Assembly: GCA_022495995.1 (NCBI GenBank)
Contig: JAFEMH010001470.1
Span: 248,001 to 312,000 of the forward strand
Direction: 5' to 3'
From: Adenophora triphylla var. japonica
Taxonomy: Eukaryota; Streptophyta; Magnoliopsida; Asterales; Campanulaceae
DNA: 64,000 nucleotides
Position 1 is the stretch's first letter; every line of letters starts with the position of its first letter. The translations under genes were made by a program, and so were the position numbers. Positions 1-10,616 of the stretch are shown piece after piece. Under the pieces are notes generated by a model that did not search any database, had not been told where the DNA came from, and saw only the letters and a program-made list of their open reading frames with translations.

Positions 1-830
1 CGGTCCATTCTCGTGTCCACATTCTTCTTCATGAGTTTGAAGATGGGCTCGCACATAGTGGTCAACCGATTGACGAAACGGCCGATGTACCGCAATTTAC
101 CCATGAAGCTCTTGACTTCGTGCTGGTTTGAGGTGGCCTCATATCCATGATGGCTTTGATCTTTCTGGGGTCAACTTCTATACCTCGCTCCGTGACCATA
201 TACCCGAGCACTTTTCCCTTGTCACTCCGAAGGTGCATTCGTGTGGTTTAGTCTCATGGAATGCCGTCTCACTCTCTCAAAGAATTTTCGTAGGTCAACA
301 AAGTGCTGCCCACCTTCTCCTTTGGAGTGGATTATCATGTCGTCTACGTAGACCTCAATCTCCTTGTGGATCATGTCATGAAAAAGCGCGGTCGCTACCT
401 CTCGGTAAGTAGCCCCGCATTCTTGAGCCCGAATGGCATTACCGTATAACAAGAGGTTCCCACGGTGTGGTAAAGGCCGTCTTTTCTTGGTCTTCCTCGG
501 CCATCTTGATCCGGTTGTAGCTCGCAAAACCATCAACGAAGGATTTGACTTCGTAGTTGGCAAAAGGAGTCTACCAGATGTCTATGTTTGGCGAGGGTAG
601 TCGTCTTTGGGCCGGCCTTGTTCGGATCTCGGAAATCCACACAAAGAACGCACCTTCCCATTGGCCTTGGTTACGGTTACGATGTTGGACAACCATGTCG
701 GGTATTCAATGACTCGATGAATCCTACCCGCAAAGTAGCTTCTCAATTTCTTCTTTGACCTGCAGAGACCATTCCGCTTGATCTTTCTCAGCCGGCTTTA
801 CCGGTTTAGCATCCGGTGCTAGAGGGATTC
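1..830 (-). pseudogene. Ty3/gypsy (Tat/Ogre-type) reverse transcriptase fragment
   Basis: Read on the minus strand this encodes pieces of a gypsy reverse transcriptase. Near 780-640 it gives an N-terminal RT stretch with EYPTWLSNIV-like residues. At 430-300 it gives the core with HDMIHKEIEVYVDDMI, where YVDD is the catalytic box, and near 120-1 the post-palm region. The frame changes several times, so no product is expected. RT copies element RNA into DNA in the cytoplasmic particle. The fragment lies downstream of the 5' LTR at 3930-5533 in the same orientation and is cut by the window edge. The HKEIEVYVDDMI wording is typical of the Tat/Ogre branch, a judgement from memory. Confidence 0.8.
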
Positions 831-2290
831 TCAGGCTCTACTATCGAACCTGTCTAGCCCCGCATATCTTTGTATGACCATGCAAACACGTCGACGTATT
901 CTACGAAAGCATTTCAATCAATCTGTCCCTTTCAACCCCCTGGAAGAAGCTTCCAATCTGTGTCTCTTTAGGTTCCTCAATAGTACCCAAATTCACACTT
1001 ATCAAAATCTCCTCGGCTGGCTTGGGCCCGGTTTTCCTCTTTTACGAAACAACTTAAAGATTTCTTTAATGTATTGTTCGTTTAGTGTGTTTGCATCTTG
1101 TTCAAATGATTCATTATTAATGTTGTTAAGTTTTGAGTTAATTTATCATTTGTTAAGTTGGCAATAAGAGGATAATCGTAAAGATCTCGTCATTTCATTC
1201 AAGATAAAGGGAAAGATTGACATCGATTACATTTTCATAATCCTCAGCGTGAGGCCTTCGGATGACTCGAGGACCGGAATTCAAGATTCCTGACTCAACC
1301 GAATAGACAACACCGACTCTGGACCCTACACTACTTATTGACTCGAGGGGGACTTGACAAGGGTTAGGCAGGGATCTCACTCGTTCTTGCTGTTGCCACA
1401 GGGAGTAGCGGTCTTGCCGGCGTTCTTCGAAAGTTGGAGACTTCGAAGCGATCAAAAGCTTGCCGAAAAATCATTAACAGCCTGCATCGTGGAAAGATGG
1501 TGAGGGGAACTAAAGTAACTTGTTGCAATCTTTCGCCTAGCTCTTCCGTAGCGACCGGACTCATCGGGACCGAAGGGTCCGGCTCATCTTATCCAATGCA
1601 CCGCCGATAACTCATTTCCTCTTTACCGATCTTGGACATCACGACCTTGTCGGTGTAGCCAATAGAAGGGTTGGCCTGGATAATGCGATGAAGTCTTCTT
1701 CGAGAGGGGATCTTGATTCTTCCTTGACTGGGCTACGTATTCAATAGGCTTTCTGTGTTCGCTTCCCGGATCCGCTAGCTTCTCATTGAACTTCACGATG
1801 GCCACAAATTCAGCACTTTACGCTTCAAAAGGATCATCTGTACACCTGGGTATCAGCCGGACTCGTGCTTGGGGTGACGGGTTCCTTGGCATAAGCGACA
1901 TAGTAGTCGAACTTGCCCGAGGGCTCTCCCAAAGTTCCTACGCTCTTGTCCCCGGCTTCGTATCTTTCTTTAAGCTTGTTTGTGTGGATTTTCTCTTCTT
2001 CTTCTTCCTTGAAGGAGCGTCCTCATTGATCCATTCTTGATACTCATACTCTAGGCGATCTTCGCAATCACATACATCATACCGTATGTGAGGCTTGGGT
2101 TGAACCGGGATAACCCCTCCAACCGCTTGGTCATTACCGTTGTGGATTACCATGTTAGCCATTTTGACACCGAAAGCCGACAAAACCGAGGATTCCGAGG
2201 ATTCTGCGCTAACAAGTCGCCGACCGGTGTTCTCACCCACTTCTTTCTCGCTGCGGGAAAGGGATAGGAAAGGTTTAGACTCGGGGTAGG
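831..2290 (-). pseudogene. degenerate gag/protease-linker relic of the same element
   Basis: Several short minus-strand frames (2240-1938, 1805-1623, 1564-1364, 1455-1195) alternate without a continuous ORF. They include an acidic/lysine-rich segment around 2100-1970. Position between leader and RT suggests remains of the gag-protease to RT linker. I see no capsid motif, zinc knuckle or DTG protease site. Less than 1.5 kb separates RT from the leader, while gag-pro of this lineage needs about 2.5 kb, so an internal deletion is likely. Inference from position only. Confidence 0.4.
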
Positions 2291-3900
2291 TGTTTGAAAT
2301 TTAGTCAAGGCTCGGGTAGTATGCAAATTAGAATCTTCAAGTTTACTTAAAACGGTGTCTTTTATTAATATCTATTTGGTTGGAAAAGGGGTTACGCCCT
2401 TCTTTTTCACAACTACTCTAGATCCTGGATCATGGGTTCCGTCACCACGTCTATAAGCCCCTCGTATTCCACCCGTATTTCGACCTCCCGGGGTGGACAG
2501 CCCGGGCGGGTCCTATAGGCACGCGGATCCCACCGACCGAGAGTAAAGAACGCTCCTATCGGGTCTAGCGGGTCATAGGACCTTTCAACGCACGAGCGTG
2601 CGGATTATAGTCAAGGCAATGCTGGAAAGTCTCGTCTCTCGCCTTGACGGATCTTTGGACAGTTTCGCTTGAGCGAATGACGGTTTTTTTTTTTTTTTTT
2701 TTTTTTGACTTTCGGTAATGTCCGAGAATATAATAGGCATGGGTCGGGCGGCAAAAGCCGGATGACACAAAGTGTCACATTGAACTTCGTTGCATACGCA
2801 GTCGCGAGTCGGACTCGAAGTCAATGCCGGTCAAGATCTTGCCAATTTTTCCTTGTCGGAATTTTGGCGTAGCTTCGCTTGAGCGAAAGATCTTTTAATT
2901 TTTTTTTTTTTTTTTGGCAAAGACTTGGTCTTGACTTTTACGCATTCCGTGCGGGTCAAGGTCAATAGTCAATGTCGGAGTCAAGATCCCACCGATTTTT
3001 CCTTGTCGGAATTTTGGCGGAGATTTCGCTTGAGCGAGAATCTTGGCTTCCGTTATGAGCTAAGGCTTGACCTTTACGTGGGTATGCAACCCGGGCTATA
3101 TGACACGGACTAGACCAAAAACCAACCAAAAGTCACGGATTTTTGAAACGTGTGACACGGGTGTGCATTGGTCGACACCGGCCGCCATGGGGAGGTTGGG
3201 ATGATTCCGTGCGCGCCGGGAGCATCGTAAGGTCGTCCGTGATCGCACTGGAACCACCCTCGGGTTTTGAGGGACGTGCGTGCAAAAGTGTACGGATATA
3301 TCGAAGCGCGTAGTGTGCGGTCTCCTAAAATTGTTCCTTTTGAGTTAAAACAGAGATTTTCATAAATGTGTTTTAAAGGAATGATTTTCTGGACGGGGAA
3401 AATGCAACACATAAGCACGTAAATTTTAAGGAAGCCCCGGTCGGCCGTGGAGCTGAATAGCCCCAAGTTTGCTAGGGCTGCCAGATTAACCATGATTTTC
3501 TGGTGGAATTGCCACCGAGGTCGTATGGTCGAGAATCCTATGAGGATTAGCCGTACGACCGCGTACGGGATCAATTTTCCGGGTTCCACTCCTTTTGCTA
3601 TTTTTCGGGTTGTTTCCCGTTCAAAGTATGCACGTATTCCAAGATGCAAATGATGCAATGCATGGTAAAAGAAAGCAAACATGATTAATGAAATCGGCGA
3701 TGGGAGTCTAACCCACTCAAAGGGAAAAGCTTTCTTTTACTTTTTCAAAAATTTTCGAAAAGGGATACCGGTACGTGGATTGTTAAACCACCGGTCATCC
3801 CAACTCCCACGTCGAGGAGTGTACAGAAGGTTAAGTGGTTTCCACCTATATACCAAGTATCGATTTTTGTTTTGAAAATAAAGCTTTTCTCCTTTGGGAT
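2291..3900 (-). other. untranslated leader of the left Tat/Ogre-type element
   Basis: About 1.6 kb between the primer-binding site and the relic coding region with no long ORF. It holds two poly(T) runs (2683-2706 and 2899-2915) and a roughly 150-bp unit repeated in tandem with decay (about 2833-2985 and 2986-3095). Each unit contains a short palindrome. Confidence 0.5.
2664..3037. repeat. three copies of a CGCTTGAGCG palindrome in the leader
   Basis: The palindrome TTCGCTTGAGCGAA occurs at 2664-2677 and 2874-2887, and once more with a changed last base at 3025-3037. The last two lie in tandem units that also share CCTTGTCGGAATTTTGGCG. The arms could form 6-bp hairpins in the leader RNA. Confidence 0.6.
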
Positions 3901-3921
3901 GATCCCTGCCGAGTCGCCAAA
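3901..3921 (-). promoter_or_regulatory. primer-binding site of the left element
   Basis: Eight bases inside the 5' LTR edge (3930) the minus strand reads TTTGGCGACTCGGCAGGGAT. A TGGCGACTC sequence next to the LTR is what I recall for Ogre/Tat elements. A tRNA 3' end would prime minus-strand synthesis here. I have not matched it to a specific tRNA. Confidence 0.5.
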
Positions 3922-4639
3922 CTCGTGAATGTGTGCCCAAAATTTTTGTTTATTGGAATTCACGCGGGTTTGAAGACATCCGAGTTATTTGAAAAACGGA
4001 GTCGCCACGCCATTTTGATTACCTCAAAACTTTGAAAAAAGGTTTTATGGGTTCGGAGGTTAAGTTACCCCTTGGGAAGAACGTTTGGCGTTCACCCAAG
4101 GTGCCTTGCCGAACAAGTCTCCCTAGATTTCATTAATCGTGTTTGCTTGCGTGCTTTCTTTGTGTGCATGTGTTTGAAAATAAAAGGGGGGGAATGTCCC
4201 AAGTTATCTTCCCGGACGTACAAACCATTTTGTTGGTTGTCGCCGGGATTCCTTGGAATTTATGTATTAGGGATTATGATCCCGTCCTCATCTTATGACT
4301 TATGATCAACGCATTTAAACCTCGGGACCCTCGGGACTTGCGTGATCGAGAGAATGACTCTCTTTTGGGTCAAAGATGAGGTTCTTTAGGAAGGAATGTC
4401 CTTAGCCCATCAATCCTACGCTTTAAGACGGTCGAGCTCGTATAGAGGCTTCATACTCATTCTTAAGCGATAATTGGAGATATAGGGTTCAAGGTTATCC
4501 TTTTCCTAAAGAAATCATGAACCTTTAATGGAAGGAACGATGCAAAGATGAGAACTTTTACACCGGTCCGTTCCAAGGTTAGGGGAAAAGGGAAATGCAT
4601 GATAAAAAAATGACTCTTTAATGAAAAGATGACATTTTT

Positions 4640-4880
4640 AGGTTGCAAATGATGCTTTTTGATTGAAAGAAATGATCTTTATGCAAATGATGCATAAAGA
4701 TTTGATTTTTATGCAAAGGATGCATTGAAAAGGGATTTTGATGCAAAGGATGCATTTTTTATTAAAAAAGATTTGATCTTTATATGAAAATGATGCATAA
4801 AGATAACATTTTTATTGGAAAATAGGGGTTTTAGGTGCAAAGGATGCACCTTTATGAAAAAGACTACATTTTTATGACAA
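4640..4880. repeat. ATGCAAANGATGCAT degenerate tandem repeat in the LTR
   Basis: A loosely repeated 35-45 bp unit carries ATGCAAAGGATGCA or ATGCAAATGATGCA, with about six occurrences. One copy forms a 9-bp arm hairpin, CTTTATGCA and TGCATAAAG around a 5-base loop (about 4676-4699). It lies downstream of the TATA box in the LTR transcript. Confidence 0.6.
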
Positions 4881-5222
4881 ATGAGGTCTTAATGCATGAA
4901 AAAGGGGAAGGGGATTATAAAGATATGATCTTTAATCTACCAAGTCCCAAGCAATATAAAGACAATGCAATGAGCAATTTATAATGCAATTAGGATGCAA
5001 AGGTAGGGCGTGCGAGGTTACCAATCGTTTTCTTCGATTCTTTGGACGGAGCTTGGAGGAGGTTGGTCTTGGACCTTCAAGGAGGAGGGAGATGGCTTCT
5101 TGAGCTTCTTCTTCACCTTCTTGAACCTTCAAAGGGATTCTTCACGTCTGGGAGTGGCTGGTTGTGTGTGTGTGACTGTTGGTGTTGTTGTTGTTGTTCT
5201 TGAAATGGGTAGAGGAGGGCTC

Positions 5223-5230
5223 TATTTATA
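5223..5230 (-). promoter_or_regulatory. TATA box of the left LTR
   Basis: Minus-strand TATAAATA sits inside the LTR about 303 bp from its start, the usual arrangement for a Pol II LTR promoter. Confidence 0.5.
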
Positions 5231-5533
5231 GGCAGTCTGGATAAGGCTAATGAAGCCGTGCGGCTGCAGGCTCTTTGCAAATGAGGCCGTGCGGCATTAT
5301 CCACAATGACTCAGCATTCTAGAACCATGCAAGGTGGCATCATTCTAGAAGCCTCTCCCTAATTAAGAAAAACGTGTTTTCTTAATTAGGAAGGCTCCTT
5401 ACAGCCCTAATTTAAATTTGGACTGTTCCAGAACATTTCCGGAACACTAGGAAGGTCCGGGGAATTACCGGGAAATTTACCGAAATGTCGGGAAAATTAA
5501 CCGGAAGGCATGAGCCAGATTTGGGTACTTACA

Positions 5534-6100
5534 GTCGTGCGACATAACTGGCCAATCTGCAGCAACTTTATTTTCAATTGTAATCTGCTCTTAGTATTGT
5601 AATCAGGTTGTGGTCTCCTGTATAAATGACTCACAAGTTGTAACTCTCTCAGTTGATCAATAACAAAGCATTAATATGCATTTTATTACATATTTTGTCT
5701 CACACAAATTGCACACACTTTTGAATGAATTGGATGTTAAATATTAGAAAGACTCGTTTACGAGGCGTGTTGGGTGAACTCTCGGTTCTTCCCAACACGT
5801 AATCTGACCCCCGAACCCATTTTCTCTTTTCAAAAAAAAAGATTCTCAATGTTTTCCTTTAAAACGGTGTGGCGACTCTCATTAAATTTTTAGCTAGCGT
5901 ACATTCAAGAGGGTGTCTCAATTCTTGTAATATCAAGAAATATATAGAAGTTATATTTTGGGTGGAGTAGACTTTTAGTTGAACCACGGAATATTGTGTG
6001 TTTTGTCTTTATTTCGTGTGTGTGTGTTATTTGATTTCTTTTGTTGCGAATTTCTTGTATGGGTGAGCGATCCTAACATCTTACCCTTCCTCTGACGCCA
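5534..6100 (+). mobile_element. plus-strand LTR fragment, Tat/Ogre-related
   Basis: A plus-strand promoter-like stretch (GTATAAATG near 5620) is followed at 5738-5880 by the same U5 blocks as the flanking minus-strand LTRs, in opposite orientation: GACTCGTTTACGAGGC, TTCTTCCCAACACG, CCGAACCCA, GTGTGGCGACTC. It begins exactly where the minus-strand LTR at 3930-5533 ends, so the left element seems to have inserted into or next to this older LTR. The right end near 6080 is uncertain. Confidence 0.45.
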
Positions 6101-6191
6101 CTCTCAGGTTTGTGTGTGTGTTTTAGAGAGAGATACGAGATAAAAAGGGTTTTGGGATTATATGGAAGTTTGATTTAGGCCAAATGATGTA

Positions 6192-6473
6192 CTCCCTCCG
6201 TCCCACCTCACTTGACACTTATTTCCATTTTGGGCCGTCCCAGCTCACTTGACACTTCCCAAAATAGCCTACTTTTTATAATTTTATATTCACTCTACCC
6301 CACTACTCATTCTCTCTCTTCATTTTCCACCACTCAATTTATTCAACCAACACTACTATTTACCCCACTCATTCTCTCTCTTCATTTTCTACCACACATT
6401 TTTTTTATTTTATTCTTTTTTCTTAGTTTCCGTGCCCACCTCAAGGGTGTCAAGTGAGGTGGGACGGAGGGAG
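6192..6473. mobile_element. Stowaway-type MITE (282 bp)
   Basis: Terminal inverted repeats begin CTCCCTCCGTCCCACCTCAC and extend about 27 bp at both ends, flanked by TA at 6190-6191 and 6474-6475. The TA target duplication and CTCCCTCCGTCC ends are those of Stowaway (Tc1/mariner) MITEs. There is no coding capacity. Confidence 0.85.
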
Positions 6474-6475
6474 TA

Positions 6476-6849
6476 TGTGGGATTTTGAAAATACCATGAA
6501 TTTATATGAAAAATGATTTGGGCTGGGGAAATATGTAGAGTTAAAACCTAAAAAGTATTAAATTTCTCAATATAAATCTTTATTTTTGATTAAGGAAAAA
6601 AAATATTTTAGGACGGAAGAAGTAAACACAATTCACTTTGATTAATTATGTTAAGTGCAATTGGATTGGTATCTGATACAATATTGACAAGATGTTAATC
6701 AGGTGAAATTAAAGTCTAACATGAGATTAACCAAAGAATCATATAATGCTTTTCCCTTTTGTTTTTGCTTAAAGATTTCTTTGGTGCATTGTCTTTGGCT
6801 AATGAAAATACCATTGCTGAAGTTTGGTTCATAATTAACTTGATATATG
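6476..6849. other. AT-rich intergenic DNA with one decayed MITE end
   Basis: No ORF or RNA gene seen. At 6612-6626 a lone GGACGGAAGAAGTA resembles one degraded Stowaway terminus without a partner. Confidence 0.4.
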
Positions 6850-7181
6850 TGATAAAGTCTGAGTGTTCATCTCAAAACCAATTGGTTATTGGCTGAATAG
6901 CCCATGATTTTTATATTAGTGCTTTGCTAGTTAATTTTCGATTTGAGATAATTGCTCCAACACGCCCTCTTACGCGTAGGCAATTTTTGGATTAACGCGT
7001 TGACATATAATAGGTGACGGGAATCTAGAACATTGTGGGCCTCTTGGGGCTCGCACGTGCAGAGGTTCAACTCTGATATTATGATAAAGTCTAAGGTTGC
7101 ACTTTAAAATCAATTGACTATAAGAGGAGTAAGCCAGGATTTTTATATAGTCAATGCTTTTCTAGTTAGTTATATGTGTGT
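6850..7181 (-). mobile_element. TRIM-like short LTR element, decayed
   Basis: Left direct repeat 6850-6962 begins TGATAAAGTCT and ends TGCTCCAACA. A diverged second copy begins at 7082 with TGATAAAGTCT and fades near 7180. On the minus strand the inner part starts with TATCAGAGTTGAACC (7064-7079, a primer-binding-like sequence) and ends in purine-rich AAGAGGGCG before TGTTGGAG. An internal domain of about 120 bp and LTRs of about 113 bp fit a terminal-repeat retrotransposon in miniature. Confidence 0.5.
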
Positions 7182-7222
7182 TTGGAAGTTTATGATTTAT
7201 TATTTTGACCCCTTATTTTATA

Positions 7223-7493
7223 CTCCCTCCGTCCCACGTGAATAGACACCAAAAATCTTGGCACAATAACTAAGGAAAATGAATATAATAATGAAAATGT
7301 GTGGTAGGAAATGAAGAGAGAGAATGAGTGGAGTTGGTTGAATAAATTGTGTGGTAGGAAATGAAGAGAGAGAATGAGTGGGTGGGGTAGGATGAATATA
7401 AAATAATAAATTCTTTTCCATTTTGGGCAGTGTCTATTCACGTGGGACGTCCCAAAAAGGAAATAAGTGTCTATTCACGTGGGACGGAGGGAG
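7223..7493. mobile_element. Stowaway-type MITE (271 bp)
   Basis: Near-perfect 27-bp terminal inverted repeats beginning CTCCCTCCGTCCCACGTGAA, flanked by TA at 7221-7222 and 7494-7495. The interior holds an imperfect duplication of about 60 bp (GTGTGGTAGGAAATGAAGAG appears twice). The sequence differs from the MITE at 6192, so it is a separate subfamily. Confidence 0.85.
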
Positions 7494-7905
7494 TATACAA
7501 TTGACATTTAACTCCAAAAATGATTGTTCTATAACAAATAAGATTTTAGGGGTGGATAATACAATTTTTTAGAAAAGTTCGTTAAGTTTTCCGTTCACTA
7601 TGTTAGCTTCCGTCCATTTTTGTTGACGATCATCCATTTTTGACCCAAACTACCACAAAATGTGAAAATAATGGACTAAATTACCAAAAATGGAATATTG
7701 GTAACCACATTTCAACTCCTGTGAAACTTGAGGGCACTAATGCCTCATTTGCCCGAAAAACAATTATAACTACAATTATTAAAAAAATGTTTCAAATTTT
7801 TCTTATTAATTGTCTCTCTCATAATACTTCTCTCATTAAGATAATTATAATAAAAAGCAACAATGGAATGGTAAAATTGAAATTTAAATATTTCTAACTC
7901 AAAAG

Positions 7906-8120
7906 CACTACTAAAAAAAATTGGCGTGAAACTAAAATTTAAAATGTTTACATACATAAGAGATAATAGGCTTCACTAGGCACCACTTTACATACATAAA
8001 TATAATAGGCTTCACTAGGCGCGAAATATTTGGTGTTGCCTGTTCTTTAAAACAGGTCAAAGCGACGTCTTTTTTCAAAAAAAAAAAAAAATTTTTTGGT
8101 TGTCAAGGCACTACTGTAGA
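7906..8120. mobile_element. possible CACTA transposon end, truncated
   Basis: CACTACTAAAAAAAATTGGCG at 7906 looks like a CACTA/CMC terminal repeat. An adjacent 40-bp direct duplication (about 7946-8027, sharing AATAGGCTTCACTAGGC) would be subterminal. No matching inverted end was found before the LTR at 8325, so this is a fragment at best. Confidence 0.3.
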
Positions 8121-8324
8121 TCTGCCTCTGCCTCTGTATCAAAATGAATATTCAATTTTTTTTTAAAAAAAAATCTTTGATAAAAAACAAATTTAAATTT
8201 TTTTTGGACATTTATTTCTAGATAAAAGAAATAAGAATTATCTTGAATAAAACATTAGTCAAATAAAACATCTTTTTTAAAAAAATGGAGGGAGTAGCAA
8301 ATATAATGACTGTTAATGTCTTAA
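8121..8324. other. AT-rich flank of element A
   Basis: Homopolymer-rich DNA without an ORF. GGAGGGAGTA at 8287-8296 is a lone degraded Stowaway terminus. The last bases, CTTAA (8320-8324), are the left target-site duplicate of element A. Confidence 0.4.
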
Positions 8325-9184
8325 TGATGACGCTAAGCTTTTCAGGGTCAAGAGCGGTTCAATGATATCTGGCTTGATATATTTGGTGGTTTGATGTACC
8401 TAGAACACAACACAAATGAAGCACCGTTAAGGTCAAAGTTGGATGTTAATCCAACTCAGGCCCTCGGGTGTGAAGTAAGAATACTGAGTAAAGAAGGCTT
8501 TGAATACCTTGAGTGTGTGTAAGTGTTTAGGGTTTGAGAATAATATGGATTACTCAATATATTTGGAACTTACCTTGCCCAATGGGACAAAGGTCTTCTA
8601 TTTATAGGCAATGGAGAGGTGCTTGTTGATGTAAGCAATGAGATCAGCCCTAGAGGGTACTTTGGTATTTGACCGCCTACACGTGTCCGCAGCTAATTGG
8701 CCCTGTAAGGGAGGGAACATTGACTGTAGTGGGAACATGGCTGAAAGGGACATGAGTTGTGTATATGGCTTGGCGCATTAAATGAAATAGTAGGCGCCTG
8801 TCTGAGCCGCATTGAATGCGTGATGGGGGAGCCGGCAACTTGCATGTCAGAGCCAGTAAGCTCACTTGCTCAGTAAGGCTTGACATTAACCGGGAGGCAG
8901 GTGAGATAACCGGGAGGCAGGTATGAGCCCGCGGTCAACATCTTGGGCGCGGTCAAAGGTATTTGACGCGGGCACGGATGGAGCGGTCATACCTCCTGCG
9001 GGCACCAATCCAGCGGTCAGGATCCCTCCGGTCCTTGAGAAGGATGATGCGGGGAGGAACGCGGTCTTGACCTCAAGGGTCTATCTGTCTGCGGCCTTCA
9101 CCTCAGCGGTCTAGGGAATGCCTCATCACCGGTTCCTTAGACCAGACCGAGCGTGGGCCTGGTCCAGCAGGTACGGGCTCATCA
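8325..9184 (-). repeat. 3' LTR of element A (860 bp)
   Basis: Near-identical to 22057-22917 with scattered substitutions. A minus-strand TATA box (TATAAATA) sits at 8606-8599. The LTR contains a short tandem duplication of AACCGGGAGGCAGGT (about 8889-8921) and a telo-box-like GTTTAGGGTTTGA. Confidence 0.9.
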
Positions 9185-9352
9185 ATGGCCCCTAGCTCCA
9201 AGTGTGATTATTTATGGTCTGAGCGAGGAGCTACTAGTTAAGCTCGATTGGATCAGACCGCTACTTTGGCGAGCACCAGTGTTGACGTTTTTTGTTGGTG
9301 GTTGCTTTGCCTCCTGTACTTATAGGCACGTTCGGGAGGCACGGATGGGAGA

Positions 9353-9445
9353 CACGTGGCCCCTTGCATGCTATGCCTCCCGGTTAGCAAGTGGGCCCCT
9401 TGGCATATGAAAAGACAGCACGTGACAGGTACGGAGGGTACGTGT
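9353..9445 (+). promoter_or_regulatory. cluster of ACGTG (G-box type) motifs upstream of the antisense gene
   Basis: CACGTGGC at 9353-9360, CACGTG at 9419-9424 and TACGTGTC near 9436-9443 lie within 95 bp, 140-230 bp upstream of the TATA box at 9585. CACGTGGC is the classical plant G-box/ABRE core bound by bZIP and bHLH factors. Function here is inference from position. Confidence 0.45.
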
Positions 9446-9584
9446 CAGCCATCCAAGGGGTGCCATAAATGCTAACTGGGGAATTTTTTGAATTTTCAAA
9501 CGTTTGGAGATGGTTCGTGGTTCGAGGAACGATTTGTGGGCTATTTAATACGGGTCAAACGGGTTAACCCATATTGGTAGGCCT

Positions 9585-9592
9585 TATAAATA
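9585..9592 (+). promoter_or_regulatory. TATA box of the antisense gene
   Basis: TATAAATA on the plus strand, about 125 bp upstream of a splice-donor-like GTAAGT (9714) and 190 bp upstream of the likely start codon (9774). It points opposite to the LTR promoter. Confidence 0.5.
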
Positions 9593-9773
9593 CCAAACCC
9601 TTCTTCCTCAAACCCTTTTACCACCTTCAAGCATTCAATCTGCATTAGAGAGAGAAATTTATGTTGCGTACTTGCGTTTCCTTGCTTCGAATCCACCTTC
9701 GATCCTTTCTTTTGTAAGTAATTTTGATTTTTCCTCTTTTTCTTCATCTCTTTCTACTTTTCTGGGTTTCAAG

Positions 9774-10616
9774 ATGACTTCCCGTGAATTTGGACCCCGC
9801 CGTCCCTTAGAGTTAGGAGATGGGAGCACTCCAGATACTTTTGCCGTCTGTAAACGGACAGGGGGGATATTTAGGAAGGTAGGCCATGGCTGGATTAGGC
9901 TATCCATGGAGTGCTTCCAGTACTTTTGTGAGAAATCCCAATGGGGGCCTTTTGTCCCACCCCGGTTGTGGGAGGCCAAGAACAAAATGATTAGAAAGAA
10001 CGGTGATGTTTTGGTGTTGGGGAATACAAGTAGGCTGAGAAATTTTGTGATGGGGGTTTTGTGCAGGTTTCCCCGCGAGAGAGATCAGGCTTTGAACGCC
10101 GTTGAACTAGTGAGGAGAGCGATTCGCGTTCCCGACGAGATAGTTGACTTGGAGAAGTGTAAACTGATGGACCCTAATCAAGTTAATGAGATGCGGGCAC
10201 AGAACTCTGAGGATCTGTCCGATGCCTTGGATGTTCTCCCCTTGAGGACAATTTTTCCTAATGTTGTGCCCGGGGCCCCTAGTGTGACTGTGGTCGATGT
10301 GAGTAGCAGTGAGGAGCTTGATCCTCTGAATTTTGAGGTGACCGGAGGCGGGGAGAATGAACCCGAGGTGGCCCACTCAAGGGGTTCCTCCACTGGTCTC
10401 TTTGGCTCCGTGAGCTCGGAGATCGAGGAGGATGATCGCGAGCAGGGAGATCGAATGGCCACGGGCACCGCCCAGAAGGCAGCAAAAATTGTTGACGCCT
10501 TCGAGGAGGATTCCGGGGAAGTGGCCCCTGCCCGAGGTAGGGCAAACGACCAGCTGTTGAGACAAATCCCGGCCGAGGCCGCAAAACGAGAAAAGACAAG
10601 GAAGTGGCTACCATAG
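9774..10616 (+). CDS. exon 2, N-terminal part of the antisense protein
   Basis: The open frame continues upstream to 9672, but the ATG at 9774 directly follows an intron acceptor (TTTCAAG) and starts a plausible protein. The first 110 residues are basic and aromatic with several W and F residues. Residues beyond about 190 are acidic and serine-rich (EIEEDDREQGD), likely disordered. The frame runs out at 10616. The +2 frame beginning before 10604 continues the protein, so one base appears lost near 10537. Confidence 0.6.
   Translation: MTSREFGPRRPLELGDGSTPDTFAVCKRTGGIFRKVGHGWIRLSMECFQYFCEKSQWGPFVPPRLWEAKNKMIRKNGDVLVLGNTSRLRNFVMGVLCRFPRERDQALNAVELVRRAIRVPDEIVDLEKCKLMDPNQVNEMRAQNSEDLSDALDVLPLRTIFPNVVPGAPSVTVVDVSSSEELDPLNFEVTGGGENEPEVAHSRGSSTGLFGSVSSEIEEDDREQGDRMATGTAQKAAKIVDAFEEDSGEVAPARGRANDQLLRQIPAEAAKREKTRKWLP

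Larger units (their letters stand above)
3930..5533 (-). mobile_element. 5' LTR of a Tat/Ogre-type Ty3/gypsy element
   Basis: On the minus strand this starts TGTAAGTACCC at 5533 and ends ...GGGCACACA at 3930, giving canonical TG...CA ends. A TATA box (TATAAATA) lies at 5230-5223, about 300 bp from the LTR start, the same spacing as in the LTR at 61024-62917. The U5 part (4003-4130) shares the blocks GAGTCGCCACGCC, GGGTTCGGAGGT and GGGAAGAACGTT with the right-hand LTR. A primer-binding site follows at its low-coordinate end, so it is the 5' LTR, and the body extends left. Ends are inferred from comparison, not from a TSD. Confidence 0.65.

Noticed and set aside
3110..3682. 190-residue minus-strand ORF
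   Set aside because: Lies in the retroelement leader; no recognisable domain and not continued in a coding context.
8677..9114. Small ORFs on both strands, duplicated at 22410-22847
   Set aside because: They lie wholly within the element A LTRs and appear twice for that reason.
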